Both the position numbers and the translations under genes were made by a program. Positions 48,781 to 60,162 of a stretch of DNA of 64,000 nucleotides are shown here, in pieces (positions within the stretch are counted from its first letter, which is position 1; every line of letters starts with the position of its first letter). The stretch covers positions 3,976,437-4,040,436 of the forward strand of contig NC_064048.1 in NCBI RefSeq assembly GCF_932526225.1, given 5' to 3'. A model generated the notes under the pieces. That model worked only from the letters and a program-made list of their open reading frames with translations, was not told the DNA's origin and ran no database searches. This DNA comes from Nematostella vectensis. Lineage: Eukaryota; Cnidaria; Anthozoa; Actiniaria; Edwardsiidae.

Positions 48781-48982
48781 TGCTGGCTTGCCCTTATTTT
48801 AATTGACAGTAGTACCTGCAATAAGTCAAGGTGCCCAGTAACCTTCGAGGGCTATAGATCGGCCCTGAGTGTCCATCCTGTTATTAGAGCAATCTACTTT
48901 GGGAGTACCTATTTTAAGTTCTAAGACATAAATACTCATTTTATTGTGGGGAGCTGTCTTAGCCACTAGTTTAAAGTCTTCT

Positions 48983-49138
48983 GTGGCCTGCTTGCAGGCT
49001 TTCACTCGGTGATTGAAAAAGAGAAGGGAAAGTTGCTTTGCCACTCCTCTCGTTCTCGGGTCTCGCGCGACCAGATAGCGGCTGCCTGACACATAAAGCA
49101 AGAAAGACATCGAGTAAATAACGCCTGCAACAGGCTAA
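48983..49138. mobile_element. Short relative of the TTAGCCTG...GCAGGC element, copy B
   Basis: TGGCCTGCTTGCAGGCTTTC + ACTCGGTG at the left; CATCGAGTAAATAACGCCTG + CAACAGGCTAA at the right, roughly inverse complements. The terminal palindrome GCCTGCTTGCAGGC and the ACTCGG motif are shared with 22083-22591, but the interior is different and much shorter. Confidence 0.65.
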
Positions 49139-49324
49139 GACATTTGCTTGATCCACTTCTTGTTCCAATGTTACAATTACCGCATTATTTGATGTTTATC
49201 AGACAATGTTATGACCCCATCTCGAGCTCGAGAACACACAAACTGCACACATTCGCAAGCTATGCTTGGAGCGCAAATCGCCCTCAAAGACTCCCATATA
49301 TGGCGATAACATTCCGCATATTTC

Positions 49325-49434
49325 AACACTAACTTCCGGTCGGCCATGACGTCAAACAATCACGTGACCCGGGTTATTCGCCAATCTGGCGAGGCCATCT
49401 GCGTTCGGTCGCTAAGAGTTGGCGCTATTTCAAG
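49325..49434 (+). promoter_or_regulatory. Possible promoter and non-coding first exon of the MYPT-like gene
   Basis: A CG-rich stretch carries TGACGTCA (CRE), CACGTGACC (E-box) and CCAAT (CGCCAATCTGG), the same set as upstream of the full-length MYPT gene at 17845-17905. It is followed by a donor (TTTCAAG|GTAATG) at 49434. An acceptor (TTATTTTGATAG|GATTTC) at 50640 lies 38 bases before the start codon of the downstream gene. A 5' untranslated exon is inferred. Confidence 0.35.
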
Positions 49435-50381
49435 GTAATGCTATCGCAGAAATAGAACTTTTGGCTATATTTAGGAAGTCGGTATTTGAGTTGGGTAACC
49501 TTAACATTGCTCGTATTTTAAGCTAGTTTTGTCATGTGGTGATTAAGGATGATTGTAATTATTTTATCATTGTTGTCTTTTGGGAGCTTTAGGGCTCATT
49601 TGCGTCGTTTCTTTTATTAGGTCTTGCGCGCACTGATCGGTTGCTGTTTGGTGTAAAAAGCCGTAGTATATGACGTCTACCGTGCATTGGTTTTGCAAAA
49701 GTGTCCGCAAACTGAAAAACAATTGCGCAATCAAAGTTAAATAATTGAACCTTGTTAAAAGGACACTACATCATATGATAAAGAGAAATCCGTTTTTGGC
49801 AAAAAAAAAAAATAATAATAATAAAGAGCTTGAAAATACCGTGGTCCTTAAAGAGAGCTGTTCAGATGTCCTTTTTTTAGCTTGGTCGTTTCTTTTTACC
49901 CTCTGTGCTTGCTACACAGGCAACTGAACGAGGTATTTGTTTACCATTTGATGGCGGCAATGGCAAGCACGCATGCACCCTAAAGTTGGTCTGGAAAAGA
50001 TGACGAAATGTTTTGACGTCATCAAAAAGAAAAGTAAAAAAGCGTAGTTAAGTCGGCTTATAAACAGAAATCCCACATAGCTCTCGCTTAAGGTATTTTA
50101 CAATGTGCTGACTAAGGGGACATTTTTTCAGGTAACTAAGTCGAGGTTCTACAAACATGGCAATTGGATTTTTAATATACTATAAACCTGCCTCTAAGTC
50201 TTCAAATAACAGTTGTCTAGAGTAAAGTATTTCATTTATTTTATGGAATTTTCTTGAGTGACGGACGGGTTGAGAAGTATTTTATTAGCTTGCTCGCTTG
50301 AGTTTTTGGTGTTGGATTACTAGAGAGGAAAAGGTTTTAATTATTTGTTTCATGTTGGCCCAGCATAGCTTGGAATATCAG

Positions 50382-50445
50382 CCAATCACAGCGCGCGGGT
50401 GGAATTCGTCTCCGGCCCCTCTCGCGCATGTGCAGTAGCTCCAAT
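50382..50445 (+). promoter_or_regulatory. Two CCAAT boxes upstream of the MYPT-like gene
   Basis: CCAATCACA at 50382 and again at 50441, 59 bases apart, flanking a CG-rich segment (GCGCGCGGGTGG, CTCTCGCGCATG). They sit about 240-300 bases upstream of the start codon and may form a second, closer promoter. Confidence 0.4.
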
Positions 50446-50678
50446 CACAAACTTATGTGGAAAAAATCGTCCATGTAAAGTCGACTTTGGTTGTTTATGC
50501 GTAATTTTTGCGCTTGCAAACATTAATTCTGCATCGTGAATGCCCGAGCTGGCTACTTAAATACCTGGAGATTGTGTCTGTTAAAACTTCAAGTGATCTA
50601 ATGACCTAGAACGTCGTTCATAGCTCGGTTATTTTGATAGGATTTCGTGCGAGTACGCTGTCTCCTTTCGGGGTAAAT

Positions 50679-53600
50679 ATGGCGGATCTTACAGAGGACG
50701 GTTATACGGCGGAGCATTCCTCCAAACCTAGGCATCGGAGGGATAGAACAGAAAGGAGAGAGCGTAAACTAAAGCTTGCAGCAGACAATGGCGATTCACC
50801 AGCTTCCACTATTGAGAACAACTCTAGTTATCTCGAGGACAGTACGACACAGAATGATAATTTCTTGAGTCCAGATCGGGCAGAAAAGGAGGCCCCGCGC
50901 AAAGAGAGAAGAAGTCGGTCTAAGCAAAAAGACGAAGTCGAAATTAAAGTAACAGATGAGGATGGTACAGAAGGGGCAGCTGCATCTGGCGAAAGTCCGG
51001 CGAGGTCGAAGTTAAAGAAAGAGAGAAAAACAGAGAATAGTGCGCGCAAAAGACAAGCTAAGAAAAACCTTCGCGAGAAACGCCGATCTACTGGAGTCGT
51101 CATTATGCCACATATGGAGGTGCCATTGCTTTTTATCTTAACTTAGACTAACTGGGAACTTTTCTATCCTATTTACCAATGTTAACTATTGCCTAAAGCT
51201 TGGAACTGGGACTTTTTTGTTTTTTTTTTGGTGTTATGTTTCGGTATATTCTTGGTTCAAATTTGAGACAAGTAGTTTTACCATAAAATACCTCGGGCCT
51301 GTGAGAGTGTGTGTGTTTATTGGACGTCTGTTAGCTAGAATGCGTCTAACTGACCTATTATCTGCTTTAAAACTATCCCACAATGAGCCATACAGTCCTG
51401 GTTATGCAAGATCGTCCTTCTTTGCTAGAAAAAGCTCACTTTCTCGCTAAAGCAATGTACTCTAAGTTGCCACGAAGCGGTACCATAGCTACACGAAGCG
51501 ATCTTTTCCGCGATTTTTTGGATTTCGCGAGTCATTTTAAATGTGCGACCTTATAGTTATAATAACTGCACATTATAGCATAGTTTGACGCCGTAACTGC
51601 TTCTTTTATGACCAGTAACGGCGTTCTGTATAGAGCAATCGTGGTTGTTAGATGTTCTTATATTACTAAGAAGACGTAGATCTCGTGCATGACTCGCTAA
51701 AATTCTCTCCCGTCTGTTACGACGTTTTGGAATTAAGGCTATGTATCTCTTATTTTTACAAGCCACACAGATTTTACGCTATAACCCGAGTAGAATCTGA
51801 AAGTTTTTGTAGCTGGGTAGAGAATTTACTATTCGTTGCGCGTCGAAAGAGTGCGGTGGAATTTTCTTAAAAAAATGTCGCACATTTCGGCTAGGGTGAA
51901 GTCTAAATTTAGTATGGAAGTTTAGTAATATTGTCGAATACTCGATTAGTATTACACTCCTTTCCATTTCGCCTACACACTGGCTTGGTTTTGCTCGTAT
52001 AAACATATACCCGGCTATCGAATGAGAGCATAAGGAAAATCAATAAAGTCTGGTAGAGTTTGGGATAAATAGCCCGTCTTATAATGCATTCCTATACTCT
52101 ACTAGTACACGGTACAATGTTGTGGCTTTGTGAAATGATAAAAACTTCAGTAATGTGCTATGTCTATAAAAGTTCTTGGAGACCTTGAGATGGGCCATAG
52201 GTTTTACAAAATTTGTTTGTGATTTTGTGGTGTTCATCTGAATTTTGATTGTTTTCTGTAGAGTGACGATGAAGGTGATGATGAAAAGAAAGCATTGAAG
52301 GCTCACACACAGAAGAATGAACAGCTAGTACCCACAAACGATGAGGTAGTTGATGATACGGTACGTATACAAACACTACCAGCACTGCATGGAACGTTTG
52401 ATCAATTGGAAGGTTTGATCAAATGGAACATTTGATCAGTGTCGCTCAGTAAGCCCCTAAAGTGTACTTAACAAAACCGTTTTTGTAAACTAGCCCCTGG
52501 TTGAATTTCCTTATCTTTTATTTTCAGTTAATTGTTTAAATTAGTGAGAGGACTTTGAAGTTATCTGGTAGCTGTTCAACTGAGCACTGTACATCAGAAC
52601 AAAACATTCTATCTTTATATGCATACTAATTTTGAATAAAGAGTTCTTGTATCTGACCCCAAATAATCCAGCATAACTAATTGCATCATAAGACCTTCAT
52701 CTCAAAAACGGTCTCATATTTGAATTGGCATTTTTTTACACTGGAAAATGCATATCTTGAATATAACATCTACCCCTAAGTTCTACCTCTTCATGACAAT
52801 AATAACTGTCATGTATGATTTGTAGCATTTGATGAAATATATTTGCTATGTCTATATCATCCCATAACCCAGGCTTGTGTTAAAAAAACAAGTTTGTGTT
52901 ACAAAAAAAAAAAAAATCTGGTGCATACTAGATCTATTTTTTAGAGGCACAGTGACCAATACAATTGCAATGACCATATCATGTTCCAACTTGACTGTTG
53001 ATCCTGTATGATGTCATGGGATGTAGCAAAGGATGTTCCTGGGAGGGCCTTGATCACTGACTTGCCATTAGCCTAGCTAAGCCAGCCCAGGCTCCAGAGA
53101 GGCTCAGTGCACAAGAGAGCAGCTCTGTTGCCCTAACATACCCATTCCTTGCTATTTACTCAAGCTTTTTCCTATCATTTTGATAATTGGCAACTGGGAT
53201 ACCCATCCAGAGGCACATTTGAGGTTGAAAGCTATGGTAGGGTAGTCTTATTTCCCTTTGTGAAGAACAGTCTTTATTGGTAGTATAAATGTGATGTGTG
53301 TTGCTTTGACCTAGGCTTAAAACATGATTAGAAATGTAGCTTTTTCTGATATTAGGATTTTGTTGTGAAAACAGCAAGGCCAACATTATTTTGAAAACAT
53401 AAACATAGATCCTAGCAGATTCTTTTAGGTGAGTATTCTGTAGGTTTGGAACATTTAAACGCTGGCCTTCTGTCAATCTGTCATTATTGTTTTAATTCCT
53501 CTCTAGACCTTACATCTGTGATGCGTTGAAGGATTGGTATGGGCAAATTCAACAAATATTTTTACTATTTACCTAAAAATTCTAAAACCAATTCATTATC

Positions 53601-56471
53601 TATTTCAGGCCACTGCCAGATCAAAGAGGTAAGACTGATTTTATAATTCATAGAAAATGTTATACAAGGATCACAGGTATTTTAGGAAAAGTTGTAGGTA
53701 GAATTTCTGCAAAATTACTGAAACTGTTGAAAGCAATGGAAAAAAGTTATACTTGTTGACAATTTGACTATTATTAAATATGCTATGGAACACTCTTGAA
53801 GGGGAGGTTTATCAAACGAACACAAAGGCGGTAATTACTCTTTACATTTTTTTTTCTCCTATTTTGATTCTATCCCATTTATGGTGCCTCTGAAGTCAAC
53901 AGCTCTATTCAAGGAAGTCATACAAATCTGTCTCATTTGCTTTTCTTTAATTTCTATACATCTATTAAAATCACACTTTATGGTGTTTGGGATAACCCTG
54001 GAATAAATGTTCAAATGGTATTACATGAGCACTGGGACTAGTTGGATTAGAGCTCCACCCAATAATTAACACGCAGGCTCACCCCCATCACTAGTGTATT
54101 GTGCCTATCAAACCCAACAGCAGAATTTAATTCATACCAGTATTAAAAAAAATAGTGATTCCTCTAATATATTTTATTGCTGCTACCGCTTATTTGATAT
54201 TAGGAGAAGTAAATCAGGTTATACTTATTGTTATCTTTTAAGTGTAATAGTCCTGAAGTCACCAATACAAATTTGAAAGAGTTAGCCAAAAAGCATGCAA
54301 GAATCAAGTTTGATTGACACAATTTCATAACTAGAATGATAGTTTTGTTGTCTGATGTGCACTGAAAAATATTATTGCCATGCTTGTTGGCTAGTGAAAT
54401 TCATATTTGTCATATCCATATTTGGCTTAGTTTAAAAAATATTGTCTTATTGTCTTAGTTAAAAACTTGTCTTAAGTGACCAGAGAAATGCATGCCACGC
54501 CATAAGAAATTGGCAAATTGATTAACTATTGCTTTATCCTTACTCTAGACAGTCTCTTTACTAGATCGTTAATAAATAAGTTATTGGAAATTTCGTGGTC
54601 CATGTATTGTTAGCTAAGAGATTACGGTGGATCATTGTCATGGAGTTAATCCACATTTCTAAATTGTTATTACACCCTTGAATTACAATGGCATGTAAAT
54701 TAGAATATAAGCATTGGGGAAAGTAGTACATATTTTTTGTGGGTGATTTAGTATTTCACAAGCAACTGTTAATAGTATATACATTATTTGGAATTGTAGC
54801 TTTTGAATTAGATTTAAAAAATTTAGATTTGGATTTTTTTTCCTTTTCCCAATAACCTTTATATGATACTTTTTGATATATCTCTTTGTGAGCTGTTTGG
54901 CACTTAAAGAATTTGACAAAATTGAAACTTTTGGTTGCAAGATGGTTTTCTTTATTGACTAGGTAGTTTTCAGTATCAAACTAATTTCCAACCAGCAAAC
55001 TGTATTACAGCCAATCAAAACAATTTTTTAAAGCTTTTGTTTAGCCAATCAATTAACCCAAAAAACCTGAAAATTTTTGTAACTTTTTTTATATATTTGT
55101 GAAATATGTTTTGAATAAGGCCTATTTAAATTGTTTTATTTGATAGAATTGATGTGAAAATTTGAGATTTTTTCTCCTTTTTAGCTCAAATAAAAGGATA
55201 GAGCAGAAAGTGGTAAGTACTGTGTGTATGTAGTTTAGTTCTTCATCCCATTTTGCATCTTTCTGTTGCCTTTTTTATTATATATGATTTCTCTTTTAAA
55301 TAATTGGTTTGAAAAGAATGTGTGAGTTTGCCAGCCTTGTTTGATGCACTGCCCTCTCACTGGTGTGGTCTGAGTTTGAATCCAGCTCTTGACTAGCGTC
55401 TAGATTTAAGTTTAGTGTTTTAATTGGGTTGAGCTTGTTTTTCCTGTGCCTTCAGTCTTTCGGATGAGACACCAATGTCCTGTCTCCTTAAGGCCCCGTC
55501 ACACACACGCACACAATTTTTATTTTGTCTTGTCTACCAAATAATATTTGCACGTTGCATGCACAATTTTTTTCCATGTTACACCCCCCTTTGCAAGTCA
55601 CATGAAAAGAAGAGTTCACTTTCCGGAACAAATTTCTTCAACTTGCAGAAAAAAAACTTCACATGTAACATGAAGTGGCAACTTTCATTATTTATTTGGC
55701 AAATGAAGTTGAAAGGCAAAAATGTTGATGTGATGCTTCACGTGCTCAGAGTAGTTGCAAAGAGCTACTACTCTGTGGATGTACTGTAGATAGGAACCAT
55801 TATTATTGTTTTTTTAAATCTTCATAGCATTCCACATAGTTTTAATGCTGTTTGATTTTCTGTAACAGGTGAACGACAGTGAAACTATAGAAAAGCAGCA
55901 ACTAGTCGAGAGAATAGAGGAATATGAGTCACAAATTGATGACTTCAAGTCGAAATTGGAAAAAGCCAACAAGGTGAACATTGCCCCCTTATTGTAATCA
56001 TAATTTTATTTAATTCTATTTAATTTTAAAGATTTTATCAAATGTAATTTTGTTGATTAAAATATGTAATCGGTTAACAGTTAGCAATAAAGCAAAGGGA
56101 AGTAGCAAAAGCTGATGCATTTTGAAATAATATTTTAATGATTTTTAAAATTTAATTTGAGCTCTTGCATGCAACCTACATTGAAAGCTTGGACACTCAC
56201 AGGGTGTGGCGAGGATGGTTGGTGCAAGGGTGTTAAATTTTGGTAGGGTACTTAAACTCGAAATAGAGGGTGTTTTTTTTTTTCCAGGATGCAGGATTCA
56301 AAGTATCTAATTCTAACCCTTTTAGTCTGCCTGACATCAAACATTTCTAACATAACATCATCTGATCTATAGGAGCTTGACCAACTCCGATTGGATAACC
56401 AGCGCCTGAAGGATGAAAATAGTGCATTACTGCGTGTGGTCAATCAATTATCAACAATGAAGGGCAAGTAG
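50679..56471 (+). CDS. MYPT-like protein, C-terminal half only (PPP1R12 paralogue)
   Basis: Six exons, 50679-51119, 52262-52360, 53609-53628, 55185-55212, 55869-55973 and 56373-56471, all in phase, encode 263 residues. The start ATG 50679 (AATATGGCGG) opens MADLTEDGY. Residues 1-130 are charged and Ser-rich with no ankyrin repeats and no RVxF motif. REKRRSTGV (Thr138) reproduces the inhibitory ROCK-type site. An acidic segment follows (SDDEGDDEKK), then a coiled coil (residues about 196-230) and the zipper [16 protein letters not shown] before the stop. The last exon is clearly homologous to the last exon of the upstream MYPT gene. Exons of 20 and 28 nt are microexons: skipping one shifts the frame, skipping both does not. 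By analogy with the vertebrate PPP1R12B small subunit it may dimerise with full-length MYPT or bind kinases, without recruiting PP1 itself. That role is inferred. The first donor (GAG|GTGCCA) is weak. Confidence 0.85.
52361..55184. other. Introns 2 and 3 of the MYPT-like gene: nothing else recognised
   Basis: Apart from the 20-nt exon at 53609-53628, this AT-rich stretch shows no array or inverted element by eye and no other coding match. Confidence 0.45.
55325..55500 (+). mobile_element. Possible tRNA-derived SINE remnant
   Basis: A B-box-like GAGTTTGAATCCAGC near 55371 follows GCACTGCCCTCTCACTGG. Then TCTTTCGGATGAGACACCAA, resembling a conserved SINE body motif, precedes TGTCCTGTCTCC. The A box is not convincing. 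It lies in intron 4 of the MYPT-like gene. Confidence 0.4.
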
Positions 56472-57769
56472 CGAGCCAATCAGGTCCCAGTACGCATCAA
56501 AACCTGGCCAGTATTATATTCCTAAGCTATTATTGTACCTGTAGTAGCCATCGACAAGGTGGCACCAGGGTGCATCATGTATGTAGGGAGAAGGGAAGAT
56601 GATAGGCAGTTGTCATGGTGATCTGTACATAGGTCAGTGCTCCCTTAACAAGCTGAGTAATGATGCGTGGATGTTGCCACAGTCCCAGAATCAATAGTTT
56701 TTTTTATGCCTTAAGTTTGGGTCATGTCATGCAAAAAGAGCGGGGGTGACGTAAAGAGAACGATAAAGTTCTTGCTCTTCAACAACTTTCTTTTCATTCC
56801 CATTTCTTCGGCAATTTCCTACCCGTTTCACAAGTTTTTGGTTATTTCCCTGATGTCATTCCCCATGACTTTCACTCCTGAAATCAATTTGACACCCATA
56901 CTTGGCAACCCCGTCTGTATCATAGCCCTTTTAAGCCATGACTGCCATGACAAACAAATATAGTAATTGTTTTATTTGTGAAGTAGTTATTAGTTATTTG
57001 TTAAATTCCTCATTCATTCAGTGCAGCTACTGAAATGTTGGATTCATTCCTTGTGTTAGGATTCCACTATTATTCATCTAACTGAATGAGAAATGCTATT
57101 TTTATAGCTGTTTCTTTTAGAAAAATCTTAGGTTTAGAGATAACCAATATGAATGTAGTATATATAAAAAAAAGTTCTACTGCTTAGATAAAATTCAAGG
57201 AAAAACATTCCATGTGATATTTAAAGAACTGCCACTGTAAGTGATGATTGCTTAATGGCCAGAACAGTATGTGATACAGTACTTTACAGCACTTATATAG
57301 AACTTTCTTAATGCTGCCATTTGTAACCACAAGATATAGTTGAAATGACATTTTTACCCAGTTTTGTAAGGGCTTAGGGAGGTCTCATTCTAAGTGTATA
57401 GCATCAGGTATTTTTGCGTATAATTTTTATGGCCTAATAGCCCAAGTTTTGGCTAACAGAGGTCTTTGCGTAATAGAGAAAATAGTTTTGTATTCTTTAC
57501 ACTTCTGAAGAAACAAGTAGGACCTTTTTATACAATTTTAAAATGGTAAATGTCAGTGGGCAGGTTTCAATCCACGATAGCCACAGATTGGGGGTGAAAT
57601 TGACATGCCCTGATTTTTTGCATGGAACCCTGGATCCAAACCTGCCTTATTTTTGATACAGGTATTTCTTAGCTTTAAACTTGTACACAAACTAGCCACA
57701 ATAGGAGCTAAGGTGTGGCTATGGCAAAGGGACCCCACAGCACAATTGAATAAAGACAAAGGGATAAGA

Positions 57770-58380
57770 TGATAGTATTGTTGATGTTGATTATGGTGAT
57801 GGTGATGATGGTGATAGGGATGGAGATGGTGGTGATTGTGATGATGGTGGTGTAGGGATAGTGATAGCAGTAGTGATGGTAATGGTGATGGAAGTATTAA
57901 TGTTGATGATTACGATGATGGTGATAGGGATGGAGATGGTGGTGATTGTGATGATGGTGGTGGTAGGGATAGTGATAGCAGTAGTGATGGTAATGGTGAT
58001 GGAAGTATTAATGTTGATGATTACGATGATGGTGTTAGGGATGGAGATAGTGGTGGTGGGATGGAGATGGTTGTGGTTAATAGTGATGATAGTTATGGTG
58101 ATGAAAGAAGTGATGATGTTGGTGATAGCAGTAGTGATGATGGTAATGTTGATGGAAGTATAAATGTTGATAATTACAATGGTGGTAGTAGGGATGGTAG
58201 TGATGGTGGTGGCGGAAGTGACGGTGTGAAGTGATGATGTTGATAATGGTTATAGCAGCAATCATGATGGTTAAGGTGTTGATGTTAAAGATTGTGCGAA
58301 GGTAGTGGCGATTATGATGATGATGATGGTAATGTGATTATGATTATTGTTGTCATGGTGAAGATGATATGGATGACTAT
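57770..58380. repeat. GATGGT-rich tandem array
   Basis: Plus-strand array of GATGGTGATGATGGTGATAG-like units. A higher-order unit of about 115 bases (GATAGGGATGGAGATGGTGG ... GGAAGTATTAATGTTGATGA) is present at least twice, starting near 57814 and 57926, then decays. It probably lies in or after the 3' untranslated region of the MYPT-like gene. The Met/Val-rich frame within is not a gene. The flanking stretch 56472-57769 shows nothing recognisable. Confidence 0.85.
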
Positions 58381-58856
58381 GATGTCTGTCTGTAATTGTT
58401 GTGTTGGGGTCAGTTTTATTGTTGTTTTAACACTTGCTCGTGATGGTCCTCTTGTTTTTAGCTTTAATGGGATTGTTGTTTAAAAAAAAAAACTTGCACC
58501 CTTTTAAACCCTTTGCCATAGTGACTTCTGCACCTTAACTTTGTGTCTGCTTAAACCGTGGATTTCACTCTCTTTTTGCAACTGAGCTGAGGCAGTTTCT
58601 CAACTGAGATACTATTTTGTTCATAAGTTCAGTCCACACCCAGAAACTCTACCACTTGTTATGGACATTCTTCCTTGGAATAGCATTGGACTAAATGTAC
58701 TAAAGTTCAAAATGTGTTTACTTTATGCTAATCTAGCTCTAAATTTTCCTTTTATCTTCTTTTGTACTTATAATTATTAATGGCCTATTATTATTACGAG
58801 TTTGCAGTAGTTGCATTTCTGTGTTAGAGACTGAACTTACTAGCAATTACAGTGAA

Positions 58857-58862
58857 AATAAA
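58857..58862 (+). promoter_or_regulatory. Candidate poly(A) signal AATAAA
   Basis: AATAAA downstream of the MYPT-like gene; another lies at 57749-57754, closer to its stop codon. Either could end the transcript. No further evidence is available from sequence alone. Confidence 0.25.
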
Positions 58863-59018
58863 GCTTTTGTGAAAAGACTTGAATATGTAGAAATCAGCTA
58901 CTGAAACCAAATGTAGATTTATCAACAAAATATAATTTACTTTATAAGTGAATTAATAAAGGTATGTTTTGCATGACACCTATGTTGTTGACTGGAGTAG
59001 CTGATTTTGTTCTTTCTG

Positions 59019-59214
59019 AGCCTACCTGTAGGTTTTGATAGTCGAAAACCCCGAAAAAACGGAGTTCGCATAACCCGGCCGACATCTTGGATAACGCGCT
59101 CCGCAGGGGGGGAGAAAGCGCGTTATCCAAGATGGCGACCGGGTTATGCGAACTCCGTTTTTTCGGGGTTTTCATTTGTGCCGGTTTTCGACTATCAAAG
59201 CCTACAGGTAGGCT
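59019..59214. mobile_element. Long-hairpin MITE, AGCCTACCTGTAGG termini
   Basis: The two halves are near-complete inverse complements. AGCCTACCTGTAGG + TTTTGATAGTCGAAAACC + CCGAAAAAACGGAGTTCGCA + TAACCCGG + CATCTTGGATAACGCGCT face AGCGCGTTATCCAAGATG + CCGGGTTATGCGAACTCCG + TTTTTTCGGGG and the CCTACAGGTAGGCT end. An asymmetric insertion (CATTTGTGCCGG) sits in the right arm. It is 196 bp and non-coding, and its transcript would fold into a long duplex. Confidence 0.85.
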
Positions 59215-59275
59215 AGCATTTGGGTTGACCCGCTGAAGGGCCATAGGAGTGGGTAGGGTAGGTGCACGCCCCCCT

Positions 59276-59435
59276 AATATATATATATATATATAAAATG
59301 ATGGTTGAAGGCTTTCATAGAAAGTGCTCAATACTCGAAAGTAGAGCGGTGTATAGCGTTGGTTTGAGAAAAATACAAACTACATAGGTTTCCCTACAGG
59401 TCTGTTTCGTGGTTGCCCACTCATCAGGGGATCCC

Positions 59436-59484
<49 letters not shown>
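59276..59484. repeat. Two TA dinucleotide tracts flanking a hammerhead-bearing segment
   Basis: ATATATATATATATATAT at about 59279-59296 and a longer run of about 44 bases at 59439-59484 bracket a 140-base segment that includes the hammerhead motif. The whole may be one decayed retroelement unit. Confidence 0.8.
59391..59431 (-). ncRNA. Type-I hammerhead ribozyme motif
   Basis: Read on the minus strand, the 41 bases contain every core element in order: stem I strand UCCC; core CUGAUGA; stem II GUGG / CCAC closed by a GCAA (GNRA) loop; core GAAA; a very short stem III (ACAG / CUGU with a two-base AC loop, or three pairs and a four-base loop); the cleavage triplet GUA; and the second stem I strand GGGA. 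Cleavage would fall between 59395 and 59394. Such minimal hammerheads with short stem III are known from Penelope-like retroelements and retrozymes in animals, including cnidarians (established knowledge). Its placement in repeat DNA fits. Stem I is only four pairs, so in-vivo activity is uncertain. Confidence 0.75.
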
Positions 59485-59487
<3 letters not shown>

Positions 59488-59932
59488 ATATAAGGAACTG
59501 ACCAGTAGAGGCGTGGCTGTGCCCCCAATATTTTCTTAGTTTTTATATTATGCCACTCCAATATTTCAAAGTTTGCTACGGCACGGGGTTGACAGGCGGC
59601 TTAGTTTGTGGGCGCACCAAAAAGCAGGAAATCTTATAAAAATAGTAATATATTATTGATAGTCATATACAGTATTATTATTTTGCACATATTACACCTA
59701 TTTCAATTAAGTTTGACTATAAGGAATTGGAAAATGGAACAAAGTTTTTTGGCCAATAATAATGTTTTCTTGTATTTAAAATACGTCCATTCATACCATG
59801 TCCTCGCTACAAACTTAATTTAGTCTCACTGAATGTTATTAAGATACAAGACTTGTTTTCCCTACCCAGTGGTGTTTGGCATTGATCATTTTCCATTTTC
59901 TAATAGTCAACCTTAATTGAAAAATGTATATA

Positions 59933-60162
59933 CAGTCCATTGACAAAAGGTTGTTGTCAAACGGCTTCGCAACTGCCCTACAAGCCCGCATGTTAGCATG
60001 GGTAAAACCACTGAAGTGCCTATCTGCATATATTACCCACCGCGTCTACTGAAGTTATGCGTTGGCTAATTGTGCAGCTAAGGCGCATCAATGGTTTTTA
60101 CCCATGCTTACATGCGGGCTTGTCGCGAAGCCGGTTCACAACAACCTTTTGTCAATCGACTG
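59933..60162. mobile_element. Tc1/mariner-type MITE with TA target duplication
   Basis: TA (59931-59932), then CAGTCCATTGACAAAAGGTT on the left; AACCTTTTGTCAATCGACTG on the right, then TA (60163-60164). Inverted arms extend about 85 bases (GTTGTTGT, CGGCTTCGC, AAGCCCGCATGT, AGCATGGGTAAAA). At 230 bp it has no transposase. The TA duplication and CAGT ends fit the Tc1/mariner superfamily. Confidence 0.85.

Noticed and set aside
57861..58163. Met/Val-rich frame
   Set aside because: Translation of the GATGGT-type tandem array.
59007..59216. Frames across the 59019-59214 palindrome
   Set aside because: Both strands open because the element is a palindrome; no protein similarity.
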